Notes: generated from the sequence alone by a model not told the origin. A stretch of DNA of 57,534 nucleotides from Akkermansiaceae bacterium (GCA_903906515.1 CAIVKO010000168.1:1-57534), one strand, 5' to 3'; shown: positions 34,212 through 43,850, counted from the stretch's first letter. Program-made: numbers and translations.

Positions 34212-36527
34212 TCAGGGTTTTGGCCAAACTTGCAGATTTTGTTGTCCGCTCTTGGTAACTTCAATCGGGCCTGGAAACGGGGATTTCTTGTCGCGTTTGG
34301 CACCAATGTAATCGGTGTCGATCTTCAGTGGTGAGCCGTCGGGATTTTCATAAGCAACTTTCGATGTCTTGGCCTTGCCGAGTAAATCGGTCGTGACCAG
34401 CACGGAACCGGCCCGGTTAAGTTCCGCGCTGAAATCAACTTGTAAGACGAATTTTTCGTCCTGCTGGATGAGTTTCACGTCTGGATTTTTGTCGGATATC
34501 ATGAGCGGCTTGGTCTCTTTGGCGTAGGCTTTTGCCGCATTGAAGTGGACGTTGCCTCCGGTTTGCAGCGGTGCTTCCCTTGAGTCATACATTGACAAGC
34601 CGTAGCTGTAACCGCGTTGCGAGCGTCTTTTGGGCTCGTCTTTGGACGAGTCTTTGCCGGTTGTGCCATCACCGACGAAAACATTGTTATAGAATCGGTT
34701 GTCGCCGCCTTGGATATTGAGCAAACCGGCCATCTCGGTGCTATGGGGCGGATGGAATGGTGTGTCCCGTCTGCGTTCGGGGTCGGCCAGGATTTTTCCC
34801 GTGAACAGATTGTGTGCGAACGCGCTGCCTTCGGAGACGTCCAGGATATTGACGCGAGAGAGGAAGATGTTGTTATCCACCAGCAGCGGGCCGTGATTGA
34901 CTTCCAAGAACATGTCTTCATTGGTATTGTTGTCATGGAACAGGTTTCCGGAGACGCGTGTGCCCTGCGACATCCAATCCAACCAGATTCCGCGGTTGCA
35001 GTTGTAGATGTGGTTGTTGCTGATGGTGGTATCAATCGCACCGTGAAACTTGATGCCGCCCATTTCCGCTCCGGTGAACAATTGGCGCATGTGGATGTCG
35101 TGGATGGTGTTGCCGGTGATGGTGCTGAACGAGCTGCCCATGCTGCCGACAATGCCGGTTTGTTCGCAGTGTGAGATGGTGTTGTTTCGCACGATGTGGT
35201 GGCCGATGTTTTCTTTTGTCCACGGGATGTCATGGGCGTGGGCGCGTTCGATCGTCTTGACATAGCCTTCGGCGGAGTTCGCCGAGGTGTTGTCGAATTT
35301 GTCGCTGTGTTTTCCAAGCGCGATGCCGGAGCAAACCGAGTGGCTGATCGTGTTGTTTTCGATGATCCAGCCTTTGTTCCAGTATGCCGAGATCAAACCG
35401 ACCTGTCCGGCGGTCGGCGGAGCCCAGTTTGTGGCCGCATTGCGCAACGTGAATCCACGCACGGTGATGTAATTGATGCCGGGTTTCTCAGGTGTGAATA
35501 CGGTCTTGCGGACGTTGATTTCGACATCGGAATCATTCGGATTCACGCCGGGAAACTGCGCCCAGAGGGTCGTGTTGTCGGTTGCGCATTTGCCAGAACG
35601 GAATACGATACAAATGTTCTTTTCGCCACTGGTCGGTTTGATTTTTGCAGTGAACGTCTGCCATTTTTTCCAGTCGCCGGTATCTTCGATCTTGCATGTG
35701 CCGAGCAATTCGCCGTCGGCGTTGTTCGCGTGGATCTCGATATTGCCACCACCGGTTGGCGATGTGGCTCGGAAGTTCATGGTGTCCGCACCGGCACCGA
35801 AATTCACCTTGTCGAATTTCAGCCAACTGCCCGAGCGGATCCACCCCATGCACTGGCCGCCTTCGGAACAAGCGGCCGGATGCAGCTCGCCATTCTTGCC
35901 TGTAAACGCCGTCGCTTCGACGCGCGTTTCGCCGACGGTGATGTTAGAAAGGTTGAATAAATAATCGCTATCCTCTGCGTTATCGACTTTTGCGAACCAG
36001 AGTGGCGTCTTGCCAGCAGGCGCGAGCACTTCGTTCAAGTGGCTTGCGGCTTCGGTGAGCCATTCCCCGTTGAGATACACGCTGCCGGTATGATGTTGCC
36101 TGCCTTGTGGATTAAACCAATCGCCGCGGATGCGGTCGGCGTATGGATTGAAACCGTTGAAGAATTTGTTAGGAATGATCGCTTTCCAGGTGTCACCGGA
36201 AACCTTCTCCCAGCCCTTCACCTTTTCCGAACCGGTGATTGTGGCCTTTTCACCAGGGGCGGCCTGATAGGTGATGCGGTTCGTGTCCGACGTTCCGCCA
36301 CGTGGTGGATTGATCTGTTCGCGGTAAACGCCGGCGTGGACGGTCACCACATCTCCTGGCTGTGCGACGTTGGCGGCGGCGGAGATGGTCAGGAACGGCT
36401 TCTCTCTGGAACCGGTATTTTGATCATTGCCAGCGGGGGAGACATGGAGTTCCGCGGCGTTGAGGAGACCGGCCGACCAAACGGTCGCAGCGACAATGGT
36501 TTTCATTCTTTTCATTTTCATCATCAA
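34212..36527 (-). CDS. Secreted parallel beta-helix protein with an embedded CBM6-like region
   Basis: 771 residues with a Met/Lys-rich signal peptide (about 1-24). DUF1565-type start ELHVSPAGNDQNTGS, then PGDVVTVHAGVYRE. A CBM6-like beta-sandwich occupies about 205-335 (GWIRSGSWLKFDKVNFG, NFRATSPTGGGNIEI). A right-handed parallel beta-helix follows, with repeated N-N-T-I and G-N-x-I/F-H rungs (ENNTISHS, VRNNTISHC, ITGNTIHDI, ISNNHIYN, VSGNLFHDNN). Such proteins are polysaccharide lyases or glycosidases (families such as PL6, GH28 or GH120-like); the exact family cannot be read. It lies 22 bases downstream of the FAD oxidoreductase. Confidence 0.8.
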   Translation of the reverse strand: MMMKMKRMKTIVAATVWSAGLLNAAELHVSPAGNDQNTGSREKPFLTISAAANVAQPGDVVTVHAGVYREQINPPRGGTSDTNRITYQAAPGEKATITGSEKVKGWEKVSGDTWKAIIPNKFFNGFNPYADRIRGDWFNPQGRQHHTGSVYLNGEWLTEAASHLNEVLAPAGKTPLWFAKVDNAEDSDYLFNLSNITVGETRVEATAFTGKNGELHPAACSEGGQCMGWIRSGSWLKFDKVNFGAGADTMNFRATSPTGGGNIEIHANNADGELLGTCKIEDTGDWKKWQTFTAKIKPTSGEKNICIVFRSGKCATDNTTLWAQFPGVNPNDSDVEINVRKTVFTPEKPGINYITVRGFTLRNAATNWAPPTAGQVGLISAYWNKGWIIENNTISHSVCSGIALGKHSDKFDNTSANSAEGYVKTIERAHAHDIPWTKENIGHHIVRNNTISHCEQTGIVGSMGSSFSTITGNTIHDIHMRQLFTGAEMGGIKFHGAIDTTISNNHIYNCNRGIWLDWMSQGTRVSGNLFHDNNTNEDMFLEVNHGPLLVDNNIFLSRVNILDVSEGSAFAHNLFTGKILADPERRRDTPFHPPHSTEMAGLLNIQGGDNRFYNNVFVGDGTTGKDSSKDEPKRRSQRGYSYGLSMYDSREAPLQTGGNVHFNAAKAYAKETKPLMISDKNPDVKLIQQDEKFVLQVDFSAELNRAGSVLVTTDLLGKAKTSKVAYENPDGSPLKIDTDYIGAKRDKKSPFPGPIEVTKSGQQNLQVWPKP

Positions 36528-36549
36528 GGGTTGTGTTGAAATTTGTTTT

Positions 36550-38244
36550 TCACAGGCATTGTTTACCGGCGAGCAGCCGTTCCTTCAGTTTGGTGTAGTC
36601 CACCTTTTGAACGGAAATCTTGTCGGTAATCGCGATACTTGCGGCGGCACCAGCGCTTTGGCCGAGGATCATGAAGACCGGTTCCATGCGGATGGAGCCG
36701 TAGGCGACGTGTGAGGACGACAGGCAGACCGGCACCAGCAGGTTGGCGCATTCGGCTTCATCGGGAACGATAGCCCGGTATGACACCGGGTAGGGTTTCC
36801 GTGAGGGGTGGGAAAAACCGCCCTCGTTGCGCACGGTCGGTTTGCCGTTTTCCTCCACCACCACGCGCTGGCAGAAGTGGGAGTCCATCGAGTAGGATGC
36901 GAGGCCGACGGAGTCCTCCGCCACGCGTTTCGACTCGCAATCATCTTGCGTCACGATGTATGGGGAAACCATGCGGCGGGCCTCACGGATGTAAAGTTGG
37001 TGTGGCCAATGCCCGGTTTCCTTGAACTCGTCCGGATCGAGACCGAAGCGGCCCGCCCGTTCCTGCAGTTTCTTGGGAACCTGTGGGTCGTGGGTGAGGA
37101 AATACATCAGACCTTGTTGATAGTTGACGTGTTCCTGGTAGATTTTCTCGCGCAGTTCGTAAAGCTGGTGCAGGGGCATTTTCAATCCCCGACGCGCTGG
37201 CGGCAGTGTGGAGAATGAGCCTGGCTCGTAGGTTCCATCCGGCCAGAGATAGTTGCCACCGACGTAGTCGGAAGAGAAACTGCCGGCGTTGTTAGAATCG
37301 CCATTGCGCATCTGCACCGGACCGTCGGTCATCGGCTGCGTGGCGTAATTGAGCGTCCACTTGATAGATGGATCGGAGTTCAGAAAGCGTGCCAGCAGGC
37401 CGTAACGGGCGGGATTGTAACCGTTGGGTTTGGGGAATGGGATAAAACCCTCAATGTTCGAGAGGTTCATGCGGAAGTTGTAGGCCTGCACCCGGTTGTC
37501 GCCTTCTCCCGGAGCCCCAGGTTTTTCCGGGCAGATTTCCGGCAACAGCCCGGACGACGGGTTGTCCGGGACCACATACGGGCTGATCGGCAGACGGCAG
37601 AATTGATAGATATTCTTCCATGAGATCTCCTGCCACTGGCCGGCAAGTGATTCGTTGAATGCGCTCCGTGGCTCACGTCCCACTCGGTATGACACCTTGG
37701 CCGCCGCAAGCAGGTCGCCTTCGTAGGTGGCGTCGATGAACATTGCGGCCTTGATCGTCTCTCCCGTCTCCATGGTTGAGGAAACGATGCGGATATCTTT
37801 CATTTCGACCGAATCAAGGCAGCGGCCAAGGAGCACCGTCACACCCGCTTCCTTGAGCATCGTGAGGTAAAGCGATTCGGCCGTGGATGCTTTGAAATTG
37901 GTCTTGCCACCGAGACGTGTGTAGAAGTCAAGCGCAAGACCTCCAATGGTTTCCTGTCTGCCGAGATCGGAGGCGGTGAGTCCTCCGGAAGTCAGTCCGC
38001 CGACGTGCCGGTTGAAGGAGATCAGCAGGGCCTTGCGGCCCATGCGTGCAGCCTCAATGGCTGCGGTGACACCGGCCGGGGTGCCGCCATATACCGCCAC
38101 TTCGCACTCATGCACCACCGGTTTTCCGGGCACTGCCTGATGATAGTAAACAGGGCCGTTTGACGGCACTTCCGCCTGACATGGCAGTGGGTTGAATAAC
38201 GCCACGGCTAGGGCGGCTGCGGGGATCAGGAACTTGTTTTTCAT
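36550..38244 (-). CDS. Secreted FAD-dependent oxidoreductase of carbohydrate clusters
   Basis: 564 residues from ATG 38244 (MKNKFLIPAAALAVALF), with a signal peptide of about 23 residues. The Rossmann FAD-binding motif is VAVYGGTPAGVTAAIEAARMG, followed by GGLTSGGLTASDLG. This matches the PF12831-type 'FAD-dependent oxidoreductase' family that is often secreted and placed beside glycoside hydrolases in Verrucomicrobiota, Planctomycetota and Bacteroidota. Substrate unknown; oxidation of sugar hydroxyls is the usual guess. The frame is open for 26 more codons upstream, but those are Lys/Arg-rich and not a signal peptide. Second gene of the cluster. Confidence 0.87.
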   Translation of the reverse strand: MKNKFLIPAAALAVALFNPLPCQAEVPSNGPVYYHQAVPGKPVVHECEVAVYGGTPAGVTAAIEAARMGRKALLISFNRHVGGLTSGGLTASDLGRQETIGGLALDFYTRLGGKTNFKASTAESLYLTMLKEAGVTVLLGRCLDSVEMKDIRIVSSTMETGETIKAAMFIDATYEGDLLAAAKVSYRVGREPRSAFNESLAGQWQEISWKNIYQFCRLPISPYVVPDNPSSGLLPEICPEKPGAPGEGDNRVQAYNFRMNLSNIEGFIPFPKPNGYNPARYGLLARFLNSDPSIKWTLNYATQPMTDGPVQMRNGDSNNAGSFSSDYVGGNYLWPDGTYEPGSFSTLPPARRGLKMPLHQLYELREKIYQEHVNYQQGLMYFLTHDPQVPKKLQERAGRFGLDPDEFKETGHWPHQLYIREARRMVSPYIVTQDDCESKRVAEDSVGLASYSMDSHFCQRVVVEENGKPTVRNEGGFSHPSRKPYPVSYRAIVPDEAECANLLVPVCLSSSHVAYGSIRMEPVFMILGQSAGAAASIAITDKISVQKVDYTKLKERLLAGKQCL

Positions 38245-38407
38245 CAGGCACTTTCGATTGGCTTTGCCTTTACGGTTCGCCTGATCCGATTTTTTCAGTG
38301 GTGCTGAAATTTGCGGAGGCAACCCGCCGATTTATTCCGCTAAATAACATTGTCGCCGGAAGCCTCCATCGGCCTCGGAACCTTCATGTCTGCTGTCTGG
38401 ATTAACC

Positions 38408-41107
38408 CTATTCGTTCACGCTCTCAAACTTGTAAACGCCTGATCCGATCCCATAAACCGCACGGTCCTTTTCCATTCTGAGGAATTTCACACCACTGGC
38501 TTTTGCGGCGGGTTTTCCCGACTCCATAACCACGCCTTCGTTTTTCGCAGGGATGCAAACAGTTGCCGTGGTGTTGGCGGGGATGGTGATGTCCATTGTG
38601 AGCTTCCGGTTTTCGAGTTTCCAGTTGCTGACAATTTCACCATGCACACTTTGATAGCGGGTATTGGCGTGGGTGAGCTTGCCGCCGGGTTGCGGAGCGA
38701 TGATGAGCTGCTTGTAGGCGGGGCCGTCACTGCGGATGCCTGCGATGTTCTCGACCATCCACTGATAGACCGCGCCGAAGCTGTAGTGTGCGAAGCTGTT
38801 CATACTGGGGGCGCCAAAGCCTTGTTCGGGTGTCCAGCCGTTCCAGCGTTCCCAGATGCTGGTCGCGCCATGTTTGATGCTGAATCCCCATGACGGGAAG
38901 GTGTCGTTGTGCAGGAGTCGGTAGGCGACGTCGTTGCGCCCGATCTTGGCCAGCGCGAGCATCAGGTCCTTGGTGCCGATGAAACCGGTGGAAAGATGGT
39001 TGTCACGGCTTTCGATGTCATCGACCAGATACTTCGCCGCGAGTTTCAGTTTCTCGGGATCTAGCAGATCAAAAGCGATGGCGAGGACGTAGGCGCACTG
39101 GGTGTTGCCCTTGATCCGGCCATCGGCGGCGACGTAGGCTTTGTTGAAGGCGGTCTTGAGATCGTCGAATAGCTTGTGGTATTGCGCGGCATCCTCCTTT
39201 TTGCCGAGCACTTCCGCAGTCTGCGCCGTTAACTGCACGCTGTAGGCGAAATACGCGAGAAAGATCACGTCCTTCGGGGTGTCTGCCTTGATGCTGAGCC
39301 AATCGCCGAAGCAATGGAACTTGTCCGGGGGTGTTAGGTCGGGTTTTGACCGTTGCTTGCAGAACGATATGAATTTCTGCATCTGCGGGTAGCAACGTTC
39401 CAGTATGCGCTTGTCACCGTATGCGGCATACATGGTCCACGGGCAGATCACGCCGGCATCGGCCCAGGCCGGGCCGCCATCCGGTCCGGCAACCTTCAGC
39501 GGTGCGACGCACGGGAACTGGCCGTCGGCACGTTGGCTATCCATCAGATCGACAAGCCATTTACGGAAGAAGGTCTCTACATCGGAGTTCAAAGTTGCGG
39601 TGCGGACGTAAACCTGTGCGTCACCCGTCCAGCCGAGGCGTTCGTCGCGCTGCGGGCAATCGGTCGGGACGTCGATGAAGTTGGCGCGCTGGGTCCAACA
39701 GATATTGTTGTGAAGTTGATTCAACATCGGGTCGCTGCACTCGAATGAGCCCGCAACCGGAGTGTTGGTGCTGAGTGCGAGGCCGACCACGGTGTCCGGT
39801 GTCGGTGGTTTTGTTAGGCCTGTGACTTCGATATACTGGAATCCGTGGAACGTGAATCTTGGTGTCCATTCCTCATCGCCAGTCCCCCGGCAGATGTAAC
39901 TGTCGGTGGCGCGGGCACCGCGGAGGTTGGCCGTGTAGATGGTGCCATTCGGGTTGAGTCGTTCGGCGAATCGCAAGGTGATCTTTTGTCCAGGTTGACC
40001 GGTCACTTTGAGGCGGGCGACGCCGGCGAAGTTCTGCCCGAGGTCGAGCACATAGTTGCCCGGGACCGGTTCGTTGATGGATTTGGCCTTGAACTCACGG
40101 ATGACAACCACGGGTGGTCCCGGATGCGCCTGGATGACCGGGTGGACTTCCGCGCCGGTGTTGACCGGTTCCCAGTTGCCCGGTTCTATGCGGGCGTCAC
40201 AGGTTTCGCCTTGGAGAAAATCGGCGGTGAGAATCGGCCCTGCGGCGGCTTTCCAGTCAGGACCGGTGGCGATGGTGTCGCTTGTGCCATCGGCATACTC
40301 GATGCGGAGGCGGGCTTTGATGTGCGGTTGTTTGCCGTAATGGTCGCGTCGATTGCCGTAGCCGACATATCCGCTATACCAACCATCCGCCACCACGGCT
40401 TCGAATTTGTTTTCTCCCTGCTTGAGTAGCGATGTCACATCGTAGGTCCGGTAATAGACTCGCTTGGTGTAGTCGGTCCAACCGGGATTGAACCAATCGT
40501 CGGTCGCGCGGCGGCCGTTCAAATGGATGTCGAAAATGCCGAGTCCGGTCGCGGAGAGGGTGGCGCGGGTGATTGGCTTGCCGGTCTTGAACTCGGTTCG
40601 CAGATACGCCGGTGGCGGTAGGACCTGTGCTTTGGGGGCTGCGGGAACGATCACATTCCGGAGTTTGTCGTAACCGATCCACTCCGCCTTCCAGTCGGCC
40701 TCCTGCAACAATCCCATCGTCCACGTGGCCGGTTGGCTCCAAGCGGATTCCTTGCCATCCTGATCCCAGACTTTGACCTTCCAAGAGCAGCGCATTTCCG
40801 AGGTCAATGGCTTGCCAGTGTAGGCGATATGGCTGGTCTCGCCGCTAACGATTTTTGTGGAATCCCAGAGGGTTTCATTATCGGAAGTCACAACGACCTG
40901 ATACGCTGTTTGGTGCTGGGCGCGCTGGTCGGATTCGACAACCCAACTCAATCGGGGTTGCGTTTCGTCAATTCCGAGCGGGTTGGTGAGTGATTCGCAG
41001 CGCAGTTTGCCGACGTCCATGGCATGGGCGCATGTGATGGAGGATAAGATCGCGGCGGCGGCAATCGAGCATACAGGAAAGGGGTTGTTGAAGGGGTGGT
41101 GTTTCAT
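38408..41107 (-). CDS. GH78 alpha-L-rhamnosidase
   Basis: 899 residues, normal for GH78. A signal peptide (about 1-29) is followed by an N-terminal fibronectin-like domain with LSWVVESDQR and WSQPATWTMG, beta-sandwich domains (about 135-340), then the (alpha/alpha)6 barrel. The catalytic region DVPTDCPQRDERLGWTGD carries the general-acid Asp/Glu pair around residues 488-489. NNICWTQRANF just before it is also typical. Releases terminal alpha-linked L-rhamnose from polysaccharides or glycosides. First gene transcribed in the minus-strand cluster, so the cluster promoter should lie upstream of 41107. Confidence 0.95.
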   Translation of the reverse strand: MKHHPFNNPFPVCSIAAAAILSSITCAHAMDVGKLRCESLTNPLGIDETQPRLSWVVESDQRAQHQTAYQVVVTSDNETLWDSTKIVSGETSHIAYTGKPLTSEMRCSWKVKVWDQDGKESAWSQPATWTMGLLQEADWKAEWIGYDKLRNVIVPAAPKAQVLPPPAYLRTEFKTGKPITRATLSATGLGIFDIHLNGRRATDDWFNPGWTDYTKRVYYRTYDVTSLLKQGENKFEAVVADGWYSGYVGYGNRRDHYGKQPHIKARLRIEYADGTSDTIATGPDWKAAAGPILTADFLQGETCDARIEPGNWEPVNTGAEVHPVIQAHPGPPVVVIREFKAKSINEPVPGNYVLDLGQNFAGVARLKVTGQPGQKITLRFAERLNPNGTIYTANLRGARATDSYICRGTGDEEWTPRFTFHGFQYIEVTGLTKPPTPDTVVGLALSTNTPVAGSFECSDPMLNQLHNNICWTQRANFIDVPTDCPQRDERLGWTGDAQVYVRTATLNSDVETFFRKWLVDLMDSQRADGQFPCVAPLKVAGPDGGPAWADAGVICPWTMYAAYGDKRILERCYPQMQKFISFCKQRSKPDLTPPDKFHCFGDWLSIKADTPKDVIFLAYFAYSVQLTAQTAEVLGKKEDAAQYHKLFDDLKTAFNKAYVAADGRIKGNTQCAYVLAIAFDLLDPEKLKLAAKYLVDDIESRDNHLSTGFIGTKDLMLALAKIGRNDVAYRLLHNDTFPSWGFSIKHGATSIWERWNGWTPEQGFGAPSMNSFAHYSFGAVYQWMVENIAGIRSDGPAYKQLIIAPQPGGKLTHANTRYQSVHGEIVSNWKLENRKLTMDITIPANTTATVCIPAKNEGVVMESGKPAAKASGVKFLRMEKDRAVYGIGSGVYKFESVNE

Positions 41108-41316
41108 CTTGTTTTTCGGAAATACGAATTGAGTCGGATCCTTCTACTTCACGAATTGTCGCGTTCTTTCTTCCATGGGATCATGGGTGATCGTCAGGTT
41201 TAAAAGAAATCCGGATCAGCATGGGTGGGGATCTGGTCTTGCCTGAAAAGTCGATTTATTTTGGAAATGCTTATTTTTAGCTTTTCAAAACCATTGAAAA
41301 ACGGTAGTGCACGGGC

Positions 41317-41475
41317 ATGAAGCTCTTCATACTGATTGCCACGTTGTTTGCCTTGAATTCTTGCAATACCTGCATCGGACTTTATCGCGATAGCAAGGTG
41401 GCTTTCACTTGGACCAAAGAGAAAATGCAGGGGTCTGGCGGTGGTGGAAATCAGGACGTGGCACCAGTGTATTAA
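41317..41475 (+). CDS. Small CNT-type (entericidin-like) lipoprotein
   Basis: 52 residues; too short for routine ORF calling. It opens MKLFILIATLFALNSCNTC: a short signal peptide ending in a lipobox-like L-N-S-C, with Cys16 as lipidation site. The mature part begins CNTCIGLYRDSKVAF and ends in a Gly-rich patch (SGGGGNQD). Small lipoproteins starting CNT-x-x-G-x-G/Y-R-D are the entericidin (EcnA/EcnB) pattern and are widespread in Verrucomicrobiota. Envelope-located; role unknown. Stands alone, 73 bases before the ammonium transporter. Confidence 0.7.
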   Translation: MKLFILIATLFALNSCNTCIGLYRDSKVAFTWTKEKMQGSGGGGNQDVAPVY

Positions 41476-41548
41476 AGTTAATGAGCAATTGGGATGCCAA
41501 GTTTCGGCAAATCGCCGGATTTGGAATAAAACATGCTGCGTTTGAAGC

Positions 41549-42862
41549 ATGTTTTGTAGAAAATCCATTAAAACAAGCTGTTGTGTGCTGGCGCTGTCCG
41601 CACTGGGAACGATGATGAGTCAGGCACAGGAGGGCGTTCCTGTGGCGGATTCCGGAGACACCTCATGGATTTTGGTTTCCACGGCTTTGGTTTTATTCAT
41701 GACGATGCCGGGGTTGGCCTTGTTTTACGGCGGGTTGGTGCGGGGGCGGAATGTGCTTTCGGTGATGGCGCAATGCGCGGGGATCGCGTGTATGGCGTCG
41801 TTGCTCTGGGTGTCTGGGCTTTATAGCCTAGCCTTCAAAGGAGGCGTTGGCGGTTGGATCGGGAATTTTGATGCGGTCTTTCTCAAGGGTATCACGACAC
41901 ACACGCTGGCACCGAATACCAAGTTGCCGGAGACGCTTTTTGTGATGTTCCAGATGACCTTTGCGATCATTACGCCGGGGCTTTATGTCGGCGCGGTGGT
42001 GGAGCGGATGAAATTCGGTGCGATCATGATGTTTTCCGCGTTGTGGTTGGCATTGGTTTATACGCCCGTGACCCACTGGGTTTGGGGTCAGGGATGGTTG
42101 CAGCACATGGGCGTCAAGGATCTGGCGGGAGGGATCGTTGTTCACGCCACGGCAGGCGTGAGCGCGCTGGTGCTGGCCATCGTGTTGGGAAAACGCCAGG
42201 GGTTTCCAGAACATCCTCACCAACCGCACAATCCGGGCATGGTTTTCATTGGTGCGGCGATGCTCTGGGTCGGGTGGTTCGGTTTCAATGCGGGCAGCCA
42301 GCTCTCGGCTGGCGGTGCCGCAGGTATGACCATGTTGGTGACCCATCTTTCCGCGTGTAGCGCGGCTTTGGTCTGGTGTTTGTTGGAACGCATCCGCAAC
42401 GGCAAGGCCGGTCTGATCGGTATGGTCACCGGTCTCGTCGCGGGTCTTGCAACCATCACTCCGGCTTCCGGTGAGGTCGGGCCGTTAGGGGCCATGGTTA
42501 TCGGTTCCATTTCTGCAGTGGTTTGTTATTTCGCGGTCAGTCTGATTCGGGAAAAACTCCGCATCGACGACTCGCTCGACGTTTTTGCCGTGCACGGAGT
42601 GGGTGGGATTCTGGGCACCTTGTTGCTTTCCGTGTTTGGGCAGGCCTCGCTCGGCGGCATGGGCACGGTGAAACCGATTGCCACGCAATTAGGGATTCAA
42701 GCGCTCGGCCTCGGTGTCACGATTGTGTGGTCGGCCATTGCTACGTTGGGAATCGCCTTCCTGGTGAAAGCCACTATCGGCCTGCGGGTGACGAGGGAGC
42801 AGGAATACGAGGGCATCGATCTCGCGGAGCACGGCGAGAGTGCCTATCAGCTGGAATCCTGA
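41549..42862 (+). CDS. amt: Ammonium transporter Amt
   Basis: 437 residues, including a signal-like N-terminal helix (about 1-25). Eleven transmembrane helices are expected, with MTMPGLALFYGGLVRGRNVLS as the Amt signature. The twin pore histidines are visible in GGIVVHATAGVSALV and DVFAVHGVGGILG. Conducts ammonium/ammonia across the inner membrane. Amt genes are usually paired with glnK (PII); none is adjacent. It converges tail to tail with the methyltransferase gene, with one base between their ends. Confidence 0.95.
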   Translation: MFCRKSIKTSCCVLALSALGTMMSQAQEGVPVADSGDTSWILVSTALVLFMTMPGLALFYGGLVRGRNVLSVMAQCAGIACMASLLWVSGLYSLAFKGGVGGWIGNFDAVFLKGITTHTLAPNTKLPETLFVMFQMTFAIITPGLYVGAVVERMKFGAIMMFSALWLALVYTPVTHWVWGQGWLQHMGVKDLAGGIVVHATAGVSALVLAIVLGKRQGFPEHPHQPHNPGMVFIGAAMLWVGWFGFNAGSQLSAGGAAGMTMLVTHLSACSAALVWCLLERIRNGKAGLIGMVTGLVAGLATITPASGEVGPLGAMVIGSISAVVCYFAVSLIREKLRIDDSLDVFAVHGVGGILGTLLLSVFGQASLGGMGTVKPIATQLGIQALGLGVTIVWSAIATLGIAFLVKATIGLRVTREQEYEGIDLAEHGESAYQLES

Positions 42863-42863
42863 T

Positions 42864-43427
42864 TTACGGTTTCGATAGCAGGATCAGAAACGGCGCGGGG
42901 CGCAGTGTGCCGAGCATGGCATACTTCGCCACCCGCCATCCTTCTGCGGTCCGAGTGCTTGCCCATGATTCCACGGCGGCGGCTTCGATCATTCCCGCGT
43001 CATGGCCGGGGTAGCATACCACCGACAGAATGCCGCCGGGCTTGAGAAGGGTGGTGGCTGTGGTTAGAGCGGCCAGGGTTTCATATTCCTCGGTGGTGAG
43101 TTGGTGATCTTCGCCCGGCAGGTATCCCAGATTGAACATCACCGCCGCCACTGTGCCGGGTTCCGCGTGACCGGCCATTTCAGCATGGCTTTTCAAGTGG
43201 AAATCCACCCGATCTGAAAAGCCCGCGGTTTCCACCCTGGATCGCGCGCTTTGGATGGCATGGTCTTGGATGTCGAATGCAAGGACCCGCCCGCGTTCAC
43301 CAGCGAGTTCTGCTAGAAAAACTGTGTCGTGGCCGTTGCCTGTGGTGGCGTCGATGAGCAGATCACCCTCGTGGATGATTCCGCGCAGGATGAGGTGGGC
43401 AAGTTCGGTCGGACGGGGAGGGGACAT
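42864..43427 (-). CDS. MnmM-like (YtqB family) tRNA methyltransferase
   Basis: 187 residues, a compact class I SAM-dependent methyltransferase. Motif I is LIDATTGNGHDTVFLAELAG with acidic FDIQ after strand 2; NLGYLPGEDH and the CYPGHDAG block match the rRNA_methylase/YtqB family (PF06962). The Bacillus member (now MnmM) makes the last methylation of mnm5s2U34 in tRNA. It is cotranscribed with the GGQ protein upstream (12-base gap), also a translation factor. Exact substrate inferred from family only. Confidence 0.88.
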   Translation of the reverse strand: MSPPRPTELAHLILRGIIHEGDLLIDATTGNGHDTVFLAELAGERGRVLAFDIQDHAIQSARSRVETAGFSDRVDFHLKSHAEMAGHAEPGTVAAVMFNLGYLPGEDHQLTTEEYETLAALTTATTLLKPGGILSVVCYPGHDAGMIEAAAVESWASTRTAEGWRVAKYAMLGTLRPAPFLILLSKP

Positions 43428-43439
43428 GGCTGTGATGAA

Positions 43440-43850
43440 TCATTCCCCGCCGGGCGGGCGGCGCAGGGATTTTTTGGTGGAGAGAATGCGTTTGTCTGCG
43501 ACGGACCGTTGTTTGGATCGTCTGGACCGCTGGCGTTTCTGGCGGCGCATTTTTTCGATGGCCTGGGTCTTGGCGGACGCCTTGCCATCGCGGATGTGTT
43601 CGAGTTGTTCGCAGAGTTCGCGTCGGGCGAGGAACCGGTTGAGTTCGCGCGAGCGGTCCATCTGGCACTTGATGCAGACGCCGCTGGGTAGGTGTTTGAG
43701 GAAGACGCAGCTGGATGTCTTGTTGATTTTCTGGCCGCCTGAGCCGGAACCTCTAACAAATTTTTCCAAGAGATTTTCCTCGGTGATGCCCAGCGCGGCC
43801 ATCCGCTGTGCGAGGTCGTTGAGTTTTTCGGAGGAAATCGGATTTTGCAT
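43440..43850 (-). CDS. GGQ-domain release-factor-like protein
   Basis: 136 residues from ATG 43850 (MQNPISSEKL). The catalytic motif of class I release factors is present: GSGSGGQKINKTSS (Gly38-Gly39-Gln40). It lacks codon-recognition domains and has a long basic tail (RRQKRQRSRRSKQR), like ArfB-type or orphan RF-like proteins that bind the ribosome non-specifically. It probably hydrolyses peptidyl-tRNA on stalled or damaged ribosomes. The frame extends upstream to 43985 but that part shows no conservation-like features. Paired with the MnmM-like gene. Confidence 0.85.
   Translation of the reverse strand: MQNPISSEKLNDLAQRMAALGITEENLLEKFVRGSGSGGQKINKTSSCVFLKHLPSGVCIKCQMDRSRELNRFLARRELCEQLEHIRDGKASAKTQAIEKMRRQKRQRSRRSKQRSVADKRILSTKKSLRRPPGGE

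Noticed and set aside
41200..41568. Minus-strand open frame of 122 codons
   Set aside because: It overlaps the small lipoprotein and the amt start, and has no protein-family features.
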